Part shown: piece after piece, positions 8,636-17,840 of the stretch
Layout: each line of letters starts with the position of its first letter
Position numbering within the stretch: position 1 is the first letter of the stretch
Source: Caulobacteraceae bacterium
GTDB taxonomy: Bacteria > Pseudomonadota > Alphaproteobacteria > Caulobacterales > Caulobacteraceae
Direction of reading: 5' to 3'
Length of the DNA: 42,729 bases
NCBI GenBank assembly: GCA_027452265.1
Contig: DAIDGR010000093.1
Location: 1 to 42,729, forward strand
Program-made: the position numbers and the translations under genes
The notes under the pieces: generated by a model
Told to the model about the DNA's origin: nothing
What the model saw: only the letters and a program-made list of their open reading frames with translations
Database searches by the model: none

Positions 8636-9523
8636 ATGGATATGAATCGATTCAAAGGCGTGTTCACCGCCCTGGTGACGCCTTTCAAGAACAATCGGGT
8701 GGACGAAGACGCCTTCGTGCGGCTCGTGGAGCGTCAGATCGCCGCCGGCGTGCACGGTCTCGTGCCGGTCGGCACGACCGGCGAAACCTCGACCCTGAGC
8801 CACGAAGAGCATCGGCGCGTGGTGAAGCTGTGCGTCGATACGGCGCGGAATCGCGTTCCGGTGATTGCGGGAGCCGGCTCAAACTCAACCGCCGAGGCGC
8901 TCGATTTTATCCGGCACGCCAGCGATTGCGGGGCGGATGCGGCCCTGGTTGTGACGCCCTATTACAACCGGCCGAGCCAGGAAGGGCTCTATCAGCACTA
9001 CGCGTCCCTGGCGGCGGCCACGGCGATGCCGATCTTCGTCTACAACGTCCCGTCGCGCACCTCGGTCGACATTTCCAACGACACCCTGGCCCGCCTATCG
9101 GCCCTGCCGGGCATTGCGGGGGTCAAGGACGCCACGGGGGACCTCGCCCGGCCGAGCATCCAGCGCAAGCTCTGCGGGCCAAGCTGGGTCATGCTCTCAG
9201 GCGACGACCCCAGCGGCCTCGGCTACATGGCTCATGGCGGCCATGGCTGCATCTCGGTCACGTCCAACGTCGCCCCCGGGGCCTGCGCGGCCTTTTATGA
9301 GGCATGCCTCGCCGAGGACTATGGCGCCGCCCGCGACCTGCAGGACCGCCTGATCCACCTGCACAAGGCCCTGTTCCTCGACGCCTCGCCGGCGCCGACC
9401 AAGTTTGCCCTGGCGCGGCTGGGCCTTTGCGAGGACGCGGTCCGGTTGCCGATCTCACCTTGCGATCCGAGCGCCCACGCCGCGATCATCGCGGCCATGG
9501 AGGAGGCGGGAGCGAGCGCTTGA
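8636..9523 (+). CDS. dapA: 4-hydroxy-tetrahydrodipicolinate synthase
   Basis: A 295-residue class I aldolase that condenses pyruvate with aspartate semialdehyde in the first committed step of lysine and meso-diaminopimelate synthesis. Active-site residues are visible: T47/T48 in [10 protein letters not shown]136 in [10 protein letters not shown]141, and the Schiff-base lysine K164 in GVKDATGDL. Length is typical. ATG at 8636 is used; the ATG two codons later (8642) is equally possible. Its stop overlaps the smpB start by 4 bp (TTGA), indicating co-translation. It is divergent from the lytic transglycosylase gene, so a peptidoglycan-precursor gene and a peptidoglycan-cleaving gene share an upstream region. 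Confidence 0.96.
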   Translation: MDMNRFKGVFTALVTPFKNNRVDEDAFVRLVERQIAAGVHGLVPVGTTGETSTLSHEEHRRVVKLCVDTARNRVPVIAGAGSNSTAEALDFIRHASDCGADAALVVTPYYNRPSQEGLYQHYASLAAATAMPIFVYNVPSRTSVDISNDTLARLSALPGIAGVKDATGDLARPSIQRKLCGPSWVMLSGDDPSGLGYMAHGGHGCISVTSNVAPGACAAFYEACLAEDYGAARDLQDRLIHLHKALFLDASPAPTKFALARLGLCEDAVRLPISPCDPSAHAAIIAAMEEAGASA

Positions 9524-9972
9524 GCCAGCTTATTGCGGAGAACCGCCGCGCCCGGTTCGACTATCTCCTGGAGGAACGCTTCGAAGCCGGAATCTCGCTC
9601 ACCGGATCGGAGGTCAAGGCGCTGCGCCAGGGACGAGCCAACATCGCCGAGTCCTATGCTGCGGCGGATCGCGCCGGTGTGACTCTCGTCAACGCCTACA
9701 TTCCCGAATACGGACCCGCCAACCGGTTCAATCACGAGCCGCGGCGGCCGCGGCGTTTGTTGCTGCACCGAAAAGAGCTCAACCGCCTTCTGGGCGCGGT
9801 TCAGCGCGAGGGGCGTACCCTTATTCCCCTGAGGCTTTATTGGAACGAAAAGGGCCTGGCGAAGCTGGAGCTGGCCCTGGCCAAGGGAAAATCGGCGCCG
9901 GACAAGCGGGCGGCGGTTGCTGATCGGGACTGGAAGCGCGAACAGGGACGCCTGCTCCGCGACAAGGGCTAG
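9520..9972 (+). CDS. smpB: SsrA-binding protein SmpB
   Basis: A 150-residue partner of tmRNA in trans-translation, which frees stalled ribosomes and tags the unfinished peptide. The signature is complete: [34 protein letters not shown], then LLLHRKEL and [20 protein letters not shown], ending in a basic tail with [13 protein letters not shown] place the start at TTG 9520, inside the dapA stop (TTGA overlap), because GGGAG lies 7 nt upstream and SmpB proteins begin just before NRRA. A longer open frame into dapA is a shadow. In Caulobacter SmpB levels vary in the cell cycle; nothing in the sequence here shows that. Confidence 0.95.
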   Translation: MSQLIAENRRARFDYLLEERFEAGISLTGSEVKALRQGRANIAESYAAADRAGVTLVNAYIPEYGPANRFNHEPRRPRRLLLHRKELNRLLGAVQREGRTLIPLRLYWNEKGLAKLELALAKGKSAPDKRAAVADRDWKREQGRLLRDKG

Positions 9973-10010
9973 TTTGCGCGGCGCGAGCGCGGGACGGAGA
10001 CGGAGAGGCC

Positions 10011-11207
10011 ATGCTGGAGCGGCTGCGAGTCGTGGAGTTCTCCACCTGGGTGGCCGGGCCCAGCGCCGCCATGCTGATGGCCGACTGGGGCGCCAATGTC
10101 ATCAAGGTCGAGAGTCCGACGGGCGATCCGGTCCGCCACCTCTTCGCCGCGCGATCCGACTGGGACGTGAATCCGGTCTTTGAGCTGGAGAACCGTGGCA
10201 AGCGCAGCGTCGTGCTCGACATCGGCAAGGCCAAGGGGCGCGAAGCCCTGTTGCGGCTGCTCGATGGCGCCGACGTGTTCATCACCAATCTGCGTCCTGG
10301 AGCCCTGAAACGCGCGCATCTCGACTATGAGTCGGTCAAGGATAGGTTTCCGCGGCTGATCTACGCCAATGTCACCGGCTATGGCCTTGAGGGCGAGGCG
10401 GCCGACCTGCCGGCCTTCGACATCGCCGCCCTGTGGACCCGCTCAGGTCTTGCCGGCGCCACCATTCCGGACGGGGTCGATCCGTTTCCGTGTCGCCCGG
10501 GCATGGGCGACTCGATCTGCGCGCTCGCGACGGCCGCGGCATCCCTGGCGGCGGTGGTGGAGCGCTCCCTGACCGGCAAGGGCCGCCAGGTGGAGACATC
10601 GCTCTTGCGCACGGGCGTCTTCGCCATCGGCTGGGACATGGCGATCCAGTTGCGACATGGCGAACATGTCCGGGCCATGCCGCGCAGCCAGACCCAGAGC
10701 CCTGTCGCCAACTACTTCCGGGATCGGGACGGAAACTGGATCTCGATCTCGGTGCGCGCGGCCAGCGACTGGCCAGCGATCGCCGCGGCGGCGGGGCGCC
10801 CGGACCTGCCCGAAGACCCACGGTTCGCCACACCCACCGACCGGATCGCCAACGCCCAGATCCTGCTGGCCGAGCTTGAGGCCGCTTTTGGGGCGATGAG
10901 TTTTGAGGAGATGGCCGGACGCCTGACGGCGCACGACGTGATCTGGGCGCCGTTGCAGTCCCTGGCGGAGGTGGCCGAGGACCCCGTGGCGCACGAAGCC
11001 GGGTGCTTTGTCGAGGTCGTGGAGGAAAGCGGCGAGGCCTATCTCGCGCCGGCTTCGCCGGTACGCCTGCCCGGGGTCACGCCGACCGCCGCGCGTCCGG
11101 CGCCGCGACTTGGGGCTCATACCCGCGAGGTGCTCAAGGAAGCCGGCTATTCCATCGCGGAGATCGAGGCCCTGCTGACCTCAGGGGCCGCGGCTCAGGC
11201 GGAGTGA
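10011..11207 (+). CDS. Class III (CaiB/BaiF) CoA-transferase
   Basis: A 398-residue enzyme of the formyl-CoA transferase/CaiB-BaiF family, which moves CoA between carboxylic acids through a glutamyl- or aspartyl-bound intermediate. The N-terminus LRVVEFSTWVAGPSAAMLMA, the segment GANVIKVESPTGD, and NLRPGALKRAHLDYE are family hallmarks. The catalytic aspartate is D137 in LPAFDIAALW. The gene lies 38 bp after smpB but has no functional link to it. Its end overlaps the end of the convergent uracil-DNA glycosylase gene by 13 bp. The acyl substrate is not predictable from the sequence. Confidence 0.9.
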   Translation: MLERLRVVEFSTWVAGPSAAMLMADWGANVIKVESPTGDPVRHLFAARSDWDVNPVFELENRGKRSVVLDIGKAKGREALLRLLDGADVFITNLRPGALKRAHLDYESVKDRFPRLIYANVTGYGLEGEAADLPAFDIAALWTRSGLAGATIPDGVDPFPCRPGMGDSICALATAAASLAAVVERSLTGKGRQVETSLLRTGVFAIGWDMAIQLRHGEHVRAMPRSQTQSPVANYFRDRDGNWISISVRAASDWPAIAAAAGRPDLPEDPRFATPTDRIANAQILLAELEAAFGAMSFEEMAGRLTAHDVIWAPLQSLAEVAEDPVAHEAGCFVEVVEESGEAYLAPASPVRLPGVTPTAARPAPRLGAHTREVLKEAGYSIAEIEALLTSGAAAQAE

Positions 11208-11839
11208 GCGCAGAGGCGCGCCTGGGCCTTAGAGAAGATCGCGTGAAACATGTCGGGCGTCAGGCGCCCCGTGTTCGTGTTGAGGCGCGAGCAGTGATAG
11301 CTGTGGATCAGGGTGCAGGCCCCAAGTTCGAGCACAGCCCCATGGCCGACACTGGTCGAGACGCCGCGCACGCCGAGCGCCCTCTGGACATTGCGCCGCG
11401 CCACATCGCCCAGGGTCACGATCACCCGAAGTCGGGGCAGGGCGCTAAGCCTTGCGGCGAGGAAGGGGCGGCAGGCGGCCTCCTCCATGGGGAGGGGGCG
11501 ATTGCCCGGAGGCGCGCAGCGCACGGCGTTGGTGACCATGCAATCGACCAGGCGGAGGCCGTCGTCTGGCGTGGCGCCGTAACGTCCTTCCGCGAAGCCG
11601 AACCGGAGCAGGGTGCTGTAAAGCAGGTCTCCGGCATAGTCGCCGGTGAACGGGCGGCCCGTGCGGTTGGCGCCGGTGCGTCCTGGCGCAAGGCCAACCA
11701 CAAGAAGCCTGGCCTGCGGGTCGCCAAACGAGGGCGCCGGGCCGTTGAACCAATCGGGGTGGGCCGCGCGGTTGTCCTGGCGATAGTCGACCAGGCGCGG
11801 GCAGAGGTGGCAGTCGCGCGGAGGCTCGGGATCGACCAT
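11195..11839 (-). CDS. Family 5 (UDGb-type) uracil-DNA glycosylase
   Basis: A 214-residue DNA repair enzyme that removes uracil and other deaminated bases. The family 5 active-site loop GLAPGRTGANRTGRPFTGDY spans residues 49-68, where family 4 would have GEAPG with an acidic residue. The substrate-binding segment is IHSYHCSRLNTNTGRLT near the C-terminus. Four cysteines, C10, C13, C108 and C123, fit the iron-sulfur cluster of this family. I chose ATG at 11839 because the conserved protein begins there; the open frame continues upstream only as a shadow of folK. That start codon overlaps the divergent folK start codon by 2 bp. Confidence 0.92.
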   Translation of the reverse strand: MVDPEPPRDCHLCPRLVDYRQDNRAAHPDWFNGPAPSFGDPQARLLVVGLAPGRTGANRTGRPFTGDYAGDLLYSTLLRFGFAEGRYGATPDDGLRLVDCMVTNAVRCAPPGNRPLPMEEAACRPFLAARLSALPRLRVIVTLGDVARRNVQRALGVRGVSTSVGHGAVLELGACTLIHSYHCSRLNTNTGRLTPDMFHAIFSKAQARLCAHSA

Positions 11840-12410
11840 GGCCACGGACCATAGAAGATTCGCCCGCCTCGCGCCCGACCAGGCGATCATCGCCCTGGGC
11901 TCCAGCCTTGCGGGCCGCTTTGGCTCGAGCACGGAACTCGTCTCCGAGGCGCTGAAGGCCCTCGACTCCGCCGGCCTGACGGTTCTGGCGCAATCCTCCC
12001 TCTGGTTCTCCCCGGCCTGGCCCGATCCGCGGGACCCACCCTTTATCAACGCGGTCGTCGTGGCGCGGGCCTTCCGCGATCCTGAGGCCACGCTCGCGGA
12101 GCTCATGGCCCTGGAACAGCGCTTCGATCGTACCCGCAAGGGCGCCAACGGGCCGAGGACCCTTGATCTGGACCTCATCGCCCAGGGCGAGGCCCGGATG
12201 CACTCAGATGGCCTGATCCTTCCCCATCCCCGGGCGCATGAGCGACGATTCGTCATGGCTCCCCTAGCGGAGATCGCTCCGGACTGGATGCACCCCGCCT
12301 TGGGTGCGCGCGCCGCCGATCTGGCCGCGGCCGCGCCGATCGGCCGGGAGGCGAGGCCTCTCTCGCAGGCGCGAAATCGTCGACGCGAACGATTGCATCG
12401 AGGCGGCTAA
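11838..12410 (+). CDS. folK: 2-amino-4-hydroxy-6-hydroxymethyldihydropteridine pyrophosphokinase
   Basis: A 190-residue HPPK that transfers pyrophosphate from ATP to 6-hydroxymethyl-dihydropterin in folate synthesis. The motif IIALGSSLAGRFGSS (residues 17-31) starts the fold, with the usual ALGSN reading ALGSS. The signature GPRTLDLDLI and the later LPHPRAHERRFVMAPLAEIAPDW complete it. No other start codon lies before ALGSS, so ATG 11838 is the only choice. It overlaps the start codon of the divergent glycosylase gene, leaving no leader of its own unless the promoter lies inside that gene. It is followed by rpoZ at 49 bp. Confidence 0.93.
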   Translation: MATDHRRFARLAPDQAIIALGSSLAGRFGSSTELVSEALKALDSAGLTVLAQSSLWFSPAWPDPRDPPFINAVVVARAFRDPEATLAELMALEQRFDRTRKGANGPRTLDLDLIAQGEARMHSDGLILPHPRAHERRFVMAPLAEIAPDWMHPALGARAADLAAAAPIGREARPLSQARNRRRERLHRGG

Positions 12411-12421
12411 ACCTCTATTTG
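12393..12421 (+). promoter_or_regulatory. Possible promoter for rpoZ-spoT
   Basis: At the folK/rpoZ junction TTGCAT and TATTTG are spaced by 17 bp, as in a sigma-70 promoter. Inside this lies GCTAAACC (12406-12413), close to the Caulobacter housekeeping -10 consensus GCTANAWC. It lies just upstream of the rpoZ start at 12459. This is pattern matching only. Confidence 0.3.
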
Positions 12422-12458
12422 GAAAGGCTGTCCCCCGCACAATCGAGATCTGGACTTC

Positions 12459-12818
12459 ATGGCCCGCGTCACTGTTGAAGATTGCGTCGAGAAGGTTCCC
12501 AACCGCTTTTCGCTGGTGCTGTTGTCGGCCAATCGCGCCCGCGCCATCGCGGCCGGCTCGGCGCTTACGCTTGACCGTGACAATGACAAGAACCCCGTGG
12601 TGGCGCTTCGCGAAATCGCTGAGGACACGGTCAATCCCGAGGATCTGAAGGAAACGCTGGTCTCCAGCCTGCAGCGGGTGGACGAGCACTCGGAAGCCGA
12701 GGAGGAGGCCGAGACCCTGGCCCTGCTGGCTGACCCGACCCACGCTCAGATGAGCGAGATGGAACTGGTTCGCGCGCTGCAGAGCGATCGCGATGGCGGC
12801 CAGGAGGAGCGCTACTGA
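12459..12818 (+). CDS. rpoZ: DNA-directed RNA polymerase subunit omega
   Basis: A 119-residue small RNA polymerase subunit that helps assemble the beta' subunit and carries part of a ppGpp-binding site in proteobacteria. The core [20 protein letters not shown], then [10 protein letters not shown] and [12 protein letters not shown], is the standard omega fold. The acidic C-terminal extension is typical of Alphaproteobacteria. It directly precedes the (p)ppGpp synthetase/hydrolase gene, a conserved pairing in proteobacteria: the alarmone enzyme next to a polymerase subunit that senses the alarmone. The stop codon TGA is part of CTGA, where the next gene probably begins. Confidence 0.96.
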   Translation: MARVTVEDCVEKVPNRFSLVLLSANRARAIAAGSALTLDRDNDKNPVVALREIAEDTVNPEDLKETLVSSLQRVDEHSEAEEEAETLALLADPTHAQMSEMELVRALQSDRDGGQEERY

Positions 12819-15097
12819 GCGTCGAGGACGTTCAAGCTCCTGACTCGCTCGCGACGGACCTCGCGCCGCCGCCCCCTTCGAACGCCAAATCAAAGGCCAG
12901 ATCCGGCCGCGCTGAACCTGACAGCGCCGGACGTCGTGTCCTGCGACAATATGAGCTGATCGAGCGGGTCAAGGCCTATGACCCAAGCGCCGACGAAGCT
13001 CTGCTCAATCGGGCCTATGTCTATGCCGTGCGAATGCACGGCTCGCAAAAGCGGGCGTCGGGCGACCCCTATTTCGCTCACCCCATCGAGGTGGCCGGAA
13101 TCCTGACAGACTATCGGCTGGATACCGCGACCATCGTCACCGCGCTCCTGCACGATGTGATTGAGGACACGACAGCCTCACGCTCAGACATCGACGGCAT
13201 GTTTGGCTCCGAGGTGGGGGAGCTTGTCGAGGGCGTCACAAAGCTTTCCAGTCTGGAGGTCACGGCCGACTACCGGCGCCAGGCGGAGAACCTGCAGAAG
13301 TTCATCCTTGCGGTGTCCAAGGACGTCCGCGTGCTGTTGGTCAAGCTCGCCGACCGCCTGCACAACATGCGGACGCTGCAATATCTCAAGACGCCGGCCA
13401 AGCGTGAACGCATCGCCCGCGAGACCCTGGAGATCTATGCGCCCCTGGCCCGATCGATCGGATGCCATCGGATCTGCGTTGAGCTTGAGGATCTCGCCTT
13501 CGCCCACCTCAACCCCGTGGCGCGCAACGCCATCATCCGCCGGCTCGAGGTGTTACGAGAACAGCAGGGTCAGGCGGTGGCCGAGGCCAGCGCCGAGATC
13601 ACCGCGCGCCTGACCGAGTCCGGGCTCGACTGCCGCGTGATCGGACGAGAAAAGACGGCCTACTCAATCTGGCGCAAGCTCCAGCGCAAGTCGGTGGGGT
13701 TCGACAAGCTCTCGGACATCTACGGCTTTCGCGTGATCGTCGACAGCGAGGCCGACTGCTACCGCGCCCTGGGCGTGGTGCACCGCGCCTGGCCCTGCGT
13801 CCCCGAGCGGTTCAAGGACTTCATCTCCCTGCCTAAGATGAACAATTACCGGTCGCTGCACACGACGGTCGTGGGTCGCAAGGGTATGCGGATCGAGATG
13901 CAGATCCGCACCGAGGTCATGGACCGGGTGGCGGAGGAGGGGGTCGCCGCCCACTGGCGCTACAAAAACCAGAGCTATGGGTTCGATCCCGAGGCCCAGG
14001 CCGAGACCGGCGGCGTCGACCCGACCAAGAACCTGCGACAGTTCGTCCAGGTGCTGGAGCATGGCGGCGACGCCGAGGACCTCCTGGAGCACGCCAAGCT
14101 CGAACTGTTCCTCGATCAGGTGTTCGTGTTCACCCCGAAGGGCCGGCTGATCAACCTGCCGTCAGGGGCCATGCCGCTTGATTTCGCCTACGCCCTGCAC
14201 ACCGACATCGGCGACAGCTGTCTGGGGGCCAAGATCAACGGCGAACTTCGTCCCCTGCGCACGCTTCTGACCAATGGTGATGTGGTCGAAATTGTTCGGG
14301 GCGTCTCGGCGCCTCCGCCCGACTGGCAGAGCCTGGCGGTCACGGGACGCGCGCGCTCGGCGATTCGCCGACGGATCCGGCTCTCTGAACGGGGCGAATT
14401 TCAACGCCTCGGCCGCGAGGCGGTGGAACATATCTTCGCCAAGGCGGGAAAGACGTTGGCGGGGGTCTCTCTGCGGCCTGCTCTGGACCGTTTCGCCGCC
14501 GGCGCCGATGGCGATCTGTTCCAGGAAATTGGCCGAGGACGAATCTCGCCCCAGCAGATTCTGGAGGCGGTGTTTCCGGGCCTGGCGGAGTCCGAAAAGG
14601 CGGCGGCCTTGGCCCGCACCCGGATCGAAATCGATGCCTCGGCCGTACATTTTCGCGGCGGCGGCGTGGCGCCGGGCGACAAGCTGCGGCTCTCGCCGTG
14701 TTGCGGACCGGTACCGGGCGACCGGATTGTCGGCATCGCTGAACCCGACGGAACGATCGCCGTGCATACGGTCGACTGTGCGCGTCTGGCGGAGTTCGAA
14801 ACGGAGCAGGAACGGTGGCGCGACCTGCAGTGGACCCCGGAGGCCGAGCGCAACAGCCTGTGCGAGACCCGCCTGCACGCCACGATCCGCGACGCTCCCG
14901 GGGTGCTTGGCCAGGCCTGTACGATCATCGGGGAGGCCGGCGGCAACATCATAGGCGTCAATATGCGCCATCGGCACACCGACTTTTTTGACGTCGACTT
15001 CGACGTGGAGGTGAAGGACGCCCGGCACCTCACCCAGATCGCGGCCGGTCTGCGCGCCTGTCCCAGCATCATGACCGTGGACCGCTTTCAGGGCTGA
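12815..15097 (+). CDS. spoT: Bifunctional (p)ppGpp synthetase/hydrolase, RelA/SpoT homologue; probable CTG start
   Basis: A roughly 760-residue stringent-response enzyme that makes and degrades (p)ppGpp. Order of domains: HD hydrolase ([23 protein letters not shown]), synthetase ([32 protein letters not shown]), TGS ([20 protein letters not shown]), a helical region, and a C-terminal ACT domain. The RFKD loop is typical of bifunctional enzymes. The start is unusual. The first ATG, GTG or TTG in frame is GTG 13028, which would cut off [20 protein letters not shown] and the first HD helix. Upstream the frame is open back to a stop at 12731. CTG 12815 overlaps the rpoZ stop (CTGA) and has GGAGGAG at 12803-12809, so I take it as the start. 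A sequencing error is the main alternative. Confidence 0.93.
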   Translation: MSVEDVQAPDSLATDLAPPPPSNAKSKARSGRAEPDSAGRRVLRQYELIERVKAYDPSADEALLNRAYVYAVRMHGSQKRASGDPYFAHPIEVAGILTDYRLDTATIVTALLHDVIEDTTASRSDIDGMFGSEVGELVEGVTKLSSLEVTADYRRQAENLQKFILAVSKDVRVLLVKLADRLHNMRTLQYLKTPAKRERIARETLEIYAPLARSIGCHRICVELEDLAFAHLNPVARNAIIRRLEVLREQQGQAVAEASAEITARLTESGLDCRVIGREKTAYSIWRKLQRKSVGFDKLSDIYGFRVIVDSEADCYRALGVVHRAWPCVPERFKDFISLPKMNNYRSLHTTVVGRKGMRIEMQIRTEVMDRVAEEGVAAHWRYKNQSYGFDPEAQAETGGVDPTKNLRQFVQVLEHGGDAEDLLEHAKLELFLDQVFVFTPKGRLINLPSGAMPLDFAYALHTDIGDSCLGAKINGELRPLRTLLTNGDVVEIVRGVSAPPPDWQSLAVTGRARSAIRRRIRLSERGEFQRLGREAVEHIFAKAGKTLAGVSLRPALDRFAAGADGDLFQEIGRGRISPQQILEAVFPGLAESEKAAALARTRIEIDASAVHFRGGGVAPGDKLRLSPCCGPVPGDRIVGIAEPDGTIAVHTVDCARLAEFETEQERWRDLQWTPEAERNSLCETRLHATIRDAPGVLGQACTIIGEAGGNIIGVNMRHRHTDFFDVDFDVEVKDARHLTQIAAGLRACPSIMTVDRFQG

Positions 15098-15141
15098 GGC
15101 GACGCCTCGCCTTCGCCACAGCTCCGTTGTAAGCAATCCCC

Positions 15142-15726
15142 ATGACCGAGGATGACGTTCTCAAGGAATTTCGCGACGCGGGCGCGCTTCGTGAGGGCCA
15201 CTTTGTGCTCTCCTCTGGCCTGCACTCCCCCATCTTTCTGCAAAAGAATCTGGTGTTCATGCACCCTGACCGGGCTGAGCGGCTTTGTCGCGCCCTGGCC
15301 GCGCGGATTCGCGAGACGGTCGGGACGGTCGATGTCTGCGTCTCGCCCGCCGTGGGCGGCATTATCCCGGGCTATGAGACCGCCCGGCATCTGGGTGTGC
15401 CGTCGATCTATGTTGAACGGGAAGGGGGCGAGTTGCGCTTCCGGCGCGGCTTCCACCTGACGCCGGGCGCCCGGGTGGCCATGGTCGAGGACATCGTCAG
15501 CACAGGGCTGTCCTCGCGCGAATGTGTCGCGGCGATCCAGGCCGCGGGGGGTAATGTGGTCTGCACGGCCTGCATCGTCGACCGTTCGGGCGGCAAGGCT
15601 GAGACCGGCGGGACCCGCGTCGCCCTGGCTGTCCTCGATGTCCCGGCCTATCCCGCGAACGCGCTTCCGCCGGAATTGGCGGCCCTGCCCACCGAGGACC
15701 CGGGCAGCCGGAGGCTCCACGCGTGA
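15142..15726 (+). CDS. pyrE: Orotate phosphoribosyltransferase
   Basis: A 194-residue enzyme of pyrimidine synthesis that joins orotate to PRPP to give orotidine monophosphate. The PRPP-binding motif is [16 protein letters not shown] near residue 115, preceded by the flexible-loop region [12 protein letters not shown] and the N-terminal [17 protein letters not shown]. Length and layout match the alphaproteobacterial form. It begins 44 bp after spoT and ends in GTGA, overlapping the pdxJ start by 4 bp. Membership of the run spoT-pyrE-pdxJ-acpS-lepB is conserved in related genomes and supports the call. Confidence 0.95.
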   Translation: MTEDDVLKEFRDAGALREGHFVLSSGLHSPIFLQKNLVFMHPDRAERLCRALAARIRETVGTVDVCVSPAVGGIIPGYETARHLGVPSIYVEREGGELRFRRGFHLTPGARVAMVEDIVSTGLSSRECVAAIQAAGGNVVCTACIVDRSGGKAETGGTRVALAVLDVPAYPANALPPELAALPTEDPGSRRLHA

Positions 15727-16499
15727 AGCCGCTCCGGCTCGGGGTCAATATCGACCATGTGGCCACGATCCGGAACGCCCGGGGCGAGGCCTATCCTGAT
15801 CCCGCGCGGGCGGCCGAGCTCGCTCTGATGGCCGGCGCCGACGGCATCACCGCGCACCTGCGTGAAGATCGGCGGCACATTTCCGACCGCGATATCGCGG
15901 TCCTTGCCGATTTGACGCGGCGGCGCGGTCTGCCGCTGAACCTCGAAATGGCGGTGACCCCTGAGATGGAGGCCGCGGCCCTGACCCACCTCCCGCACGC
16001 CGTGTGCCTGGTGCCTGAGCGACGCGAGGAGGTCACCACCGAGGGCGGTCTGGACGTGGCGGGACAATACAACCGCATCGCCCCACTTGTCGGGCGCCTG
16101 CGCCAGGCGGGCATCCGCGTCTCTCTGTTCATCGAGCCGGTCCGGCCGCAGATTGAGGCCGCCGCCGCCATGGGCGCGGACGTCGTCGAGCTCCATACCG
16201 GAGCCTGGTGTCTTTCGGTGCGCGAGCGGACCCACGAGGCGCACCAGCGCTTTTCCGCCCTGCGGGACGGAGCGGTCCTGGCGGAGGCCCTGGGCCTGGA
16301 GGTTCATGCCGGCCACGGGCTCGATTACGAGACGGTCGGCCCGATCGCCGCCCTGCCGCAGATCGCGGAGCTCAACATCGGTCACTTCCTGATCGGCGAG
16401 GCGATCTTTGTCGGGCTGGGCCCGGCGATCACCCGGATGCGCCGCCTGATGGATCAGGCGCGCGGGGCCCCTGCGCCCGCCGGGGAGGCGGCGGCTTGA
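15723..16499 (+). CDS. pdxJ: Pyridoxine 5'-phosphate synthase
   Basis: A 258-residue TIM barrel that closes the pyridoxine ring from deoxyxylulose 5-phosphate and an aminoacetone phosphate. The start [20 protein letters not shown] holds the catalytic histidine. Further signatures are [44 protein letters not shown] and [11 protein letters not shown]. It starts with GTG inside the pyrE stop (GTGA), and its stop overlaps the acpS start (TTGA). The pdxJ-acpS pair is a widespread proteobacterial arrangement. Confidence 0.96.
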   Translation: MKPLRLGVNIDHVATIRNARGEAYPDPARAAELALMAGADGITAHLREDRRHISDRDIAVLADLTRRRGLPLNLEMAVTPEMEAAALTHLPHAVCLVPERREEVTTEGGLDVAGQYNRIAPLVGRLRQAGIRVSLFIEPVRPQIEAAAAMGADVVELHTGAWCLSVRERTHEAHQRFSALRDGAVLAEALGLEVHAGHGLDYETVGPIAALPQIAELNIGHFLIGEAIFVGLGPAITRMRRLMDQARGAPAPAGEAAA

Positions 16500-16954
16500 T
16501 CCTCGGCGTTGGCAGCGACCTGACCGATATCCGCCGTATCTCCGCCACCTTGGAGCGGTTTGGCGCGCGGTTCCTGGATCGTGTGTTCACCGACATCGAG
16601 CGGCGGCGCGCGGCGCGGGGGACCGATCCGGCGCCCACCCTCGCCAAGCGTTTTGCGGCCAAGGAGGCCTGCGCCAAGGCCCTGGGCACGGGTTTGCGTC
16701 GCGGTGTCTTTTGGCGCGACATGGGCGTGATCAATGCCCCGTCCGGCCAGCCGACCCTGGCCCTGACCGGCGGCGCCGCCGCGCGGCTCGCCGCCCTGAC
16801 GCCCAACGGCCATGTTGCGCGAATCCATCTCTCGCTTACCGATGATCTGCCTTACGCCCAGGCCTTTGTGATCATCGAGGCCGTGCCGGCCGACGCGGTG
16901 TCGATCGTCCAGGGGGCGGATGTCGCCCTTGCCCATCCCGGGCCCAAGGGCTAG
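16496..16954 (+). CDS. acpS: Holo-[acyl-carrier-protein] synthase
   Basis: A 152-residue phosphopantetheinyl transferase that activates acyl carrier protein for fatty-acid synthesis. Magnesium-binding residues are D8 in [12 protein letters not shown] and E57 in [12 protein letters not shown], both in normal positions. The C-terminal tail after VIIEA is some 20 residues longer than usual. The start is TTG 16496, in the TTGA overlap with the pdxJ stop; GGGGAGG lies upstream within pdxJ, and the family begins at the ILGVGSD segment. A longer open frame into pdxJ is not coding. It is followed by lepB at 36 bp. Confidence 0.93.
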   Translation: MILGVGSDLTDIRRISATLERFGARFLDRVFTDIERRRAARGTDPAPTLAKRFAAKEACAKALGTGLRRGVFWRDMGVINAPSGQPTLALTGGAAARLAALTPNGHVARIHLSLTDDLPYAQAFVIIEAVPADAVSIVQGADVALAHPGPKG

Positions 16955-16990
16955 ACGCCGCGCTCTCCCGCGAAAGGACTCTTCCCGTTC

Positions 16991-17827
16991 ATGGCTCAAT
17001 CATCGAAAGGCCAGGCCGCCGACCAAGCTGCGTCGGGCGAGGGGATGTGGGAGTCGGTCAAGACGATCGTCTATGCGTTGCTGATCGCCCTGGTGATCCG
17101 GACCTTTGTCTTTCAGCCCTATACGATCCCGTCGGCGTCCGAAGAGCCGAACCTCTATCAGGGCGACTACATCATCGTCACCAAGTGGTCCTATGGTTTT
17201 AGCCGGCATTCGATCCTGTTCAGCCCGCCATTGCCGCATGGACGCATCTTCTTCACCCCGCCCAAGCGGGGCGACATCATCGTCTTCAAGCTGCCTCGCG
17301 ATGGCCATACCGACTACATCAAGCGCCTGATCGGTCTGCCCGGAGACCGGATCCAACTGCGGCGCGGCCAGCTTTTCATCAATGACAAGGCGGTCGCCGA
17401 GCAGCCGCTGAAAACCATCGATACCGACGACCGCGGCCCTGGGCTCCTGGAGCGCGAAACCAATCCAGAAGGACGCCAGTATCTGATCCAGGTTCACGGA
17501 CCCGATGAGCCGGCGGACAATACCGGCGTCTACGTCGTGCCGCCGCACTGCTATTTCATGATGGGCGATAACCGCGACGACTCCGCTGACAGCCGCTTCG
17601 ATCCGGGCGTGGCGCCGGAAGATCCGAAGCTAGGAGGATGCGGCTGGGACAGTCGTCTGGACGCGGCCCTGAACGACAATATCGGCGTCGGTTTTGTCCC
17701 TGAGGACAATCTGGTCGGCCGTGCGCGGCTGGTGCTTCTTTCCTGGTCGCCGGGCGTGTCGGTTTTCAAGCCCTGGACGTGGATTACCGATCTTCGCCCC
17801 CAACGCTTCTTCCTCTGGCTCAAATGA
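16991..17827 (+). CDS. lepB: Signal peptidase I
   Basis: A 278-residue membrane-bound serine protease that removes signal peptides from exported proteins. One N-terminal membrane segment lies at about residues 25-41 (TIVYALLIALVIRTFVF). The catalytic serine is S50 in TIPSASEEPNLYQGD and the general-base lysine is K111 in DYIKRLIGLPGDR. The C-terminal box reads CYFMMGDNRDDSADSRF. The usual SMxPTL after the serine reads SEEPNL; serine and lysine are kept, so activity is expected. It sits before rnc and era, the same order as in many proteobacteria, with 13 bp to the rnc start. Confidence 0.95.
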   Translation: MAQSSKGQAADQAASGEGMWESVKTIVYALLIALVIRTFVFQPYTIPSASEEPNLYQGDYIIVTKWSYGFSRHSILFSPPLPHGRIFFTPPKRGDIIVFKLPRDGHTDYIKRLIGLPGDRIQLRRGQLFINDKAVAEQPLKTIDTDDRGPGLLERETNPEGRQYLIQVHGPDEPADNTGVYVVPPHCYFMMGDNRDDSADSRFDPGVAPEDPKLGGCGWDSRLDAALNDNIGVGFVPEDNLVGRARLVLLSWSPGVSVFKPWTWITDLRPQRFFLWLK

Positions 17828-17840
17828 GCCGGACCGCCGC

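Noticed and set aside
11840-12256. Upstream extension of the uracil-DNA glycosylase frame
   Set aside because: It runs antisense through folK; the conserved protein begins at 11839.
13161-13613. Alternative + frame inside spoT
   Set aside because: Serine/arginine-rich out-of-frame translation of a conserved gene.
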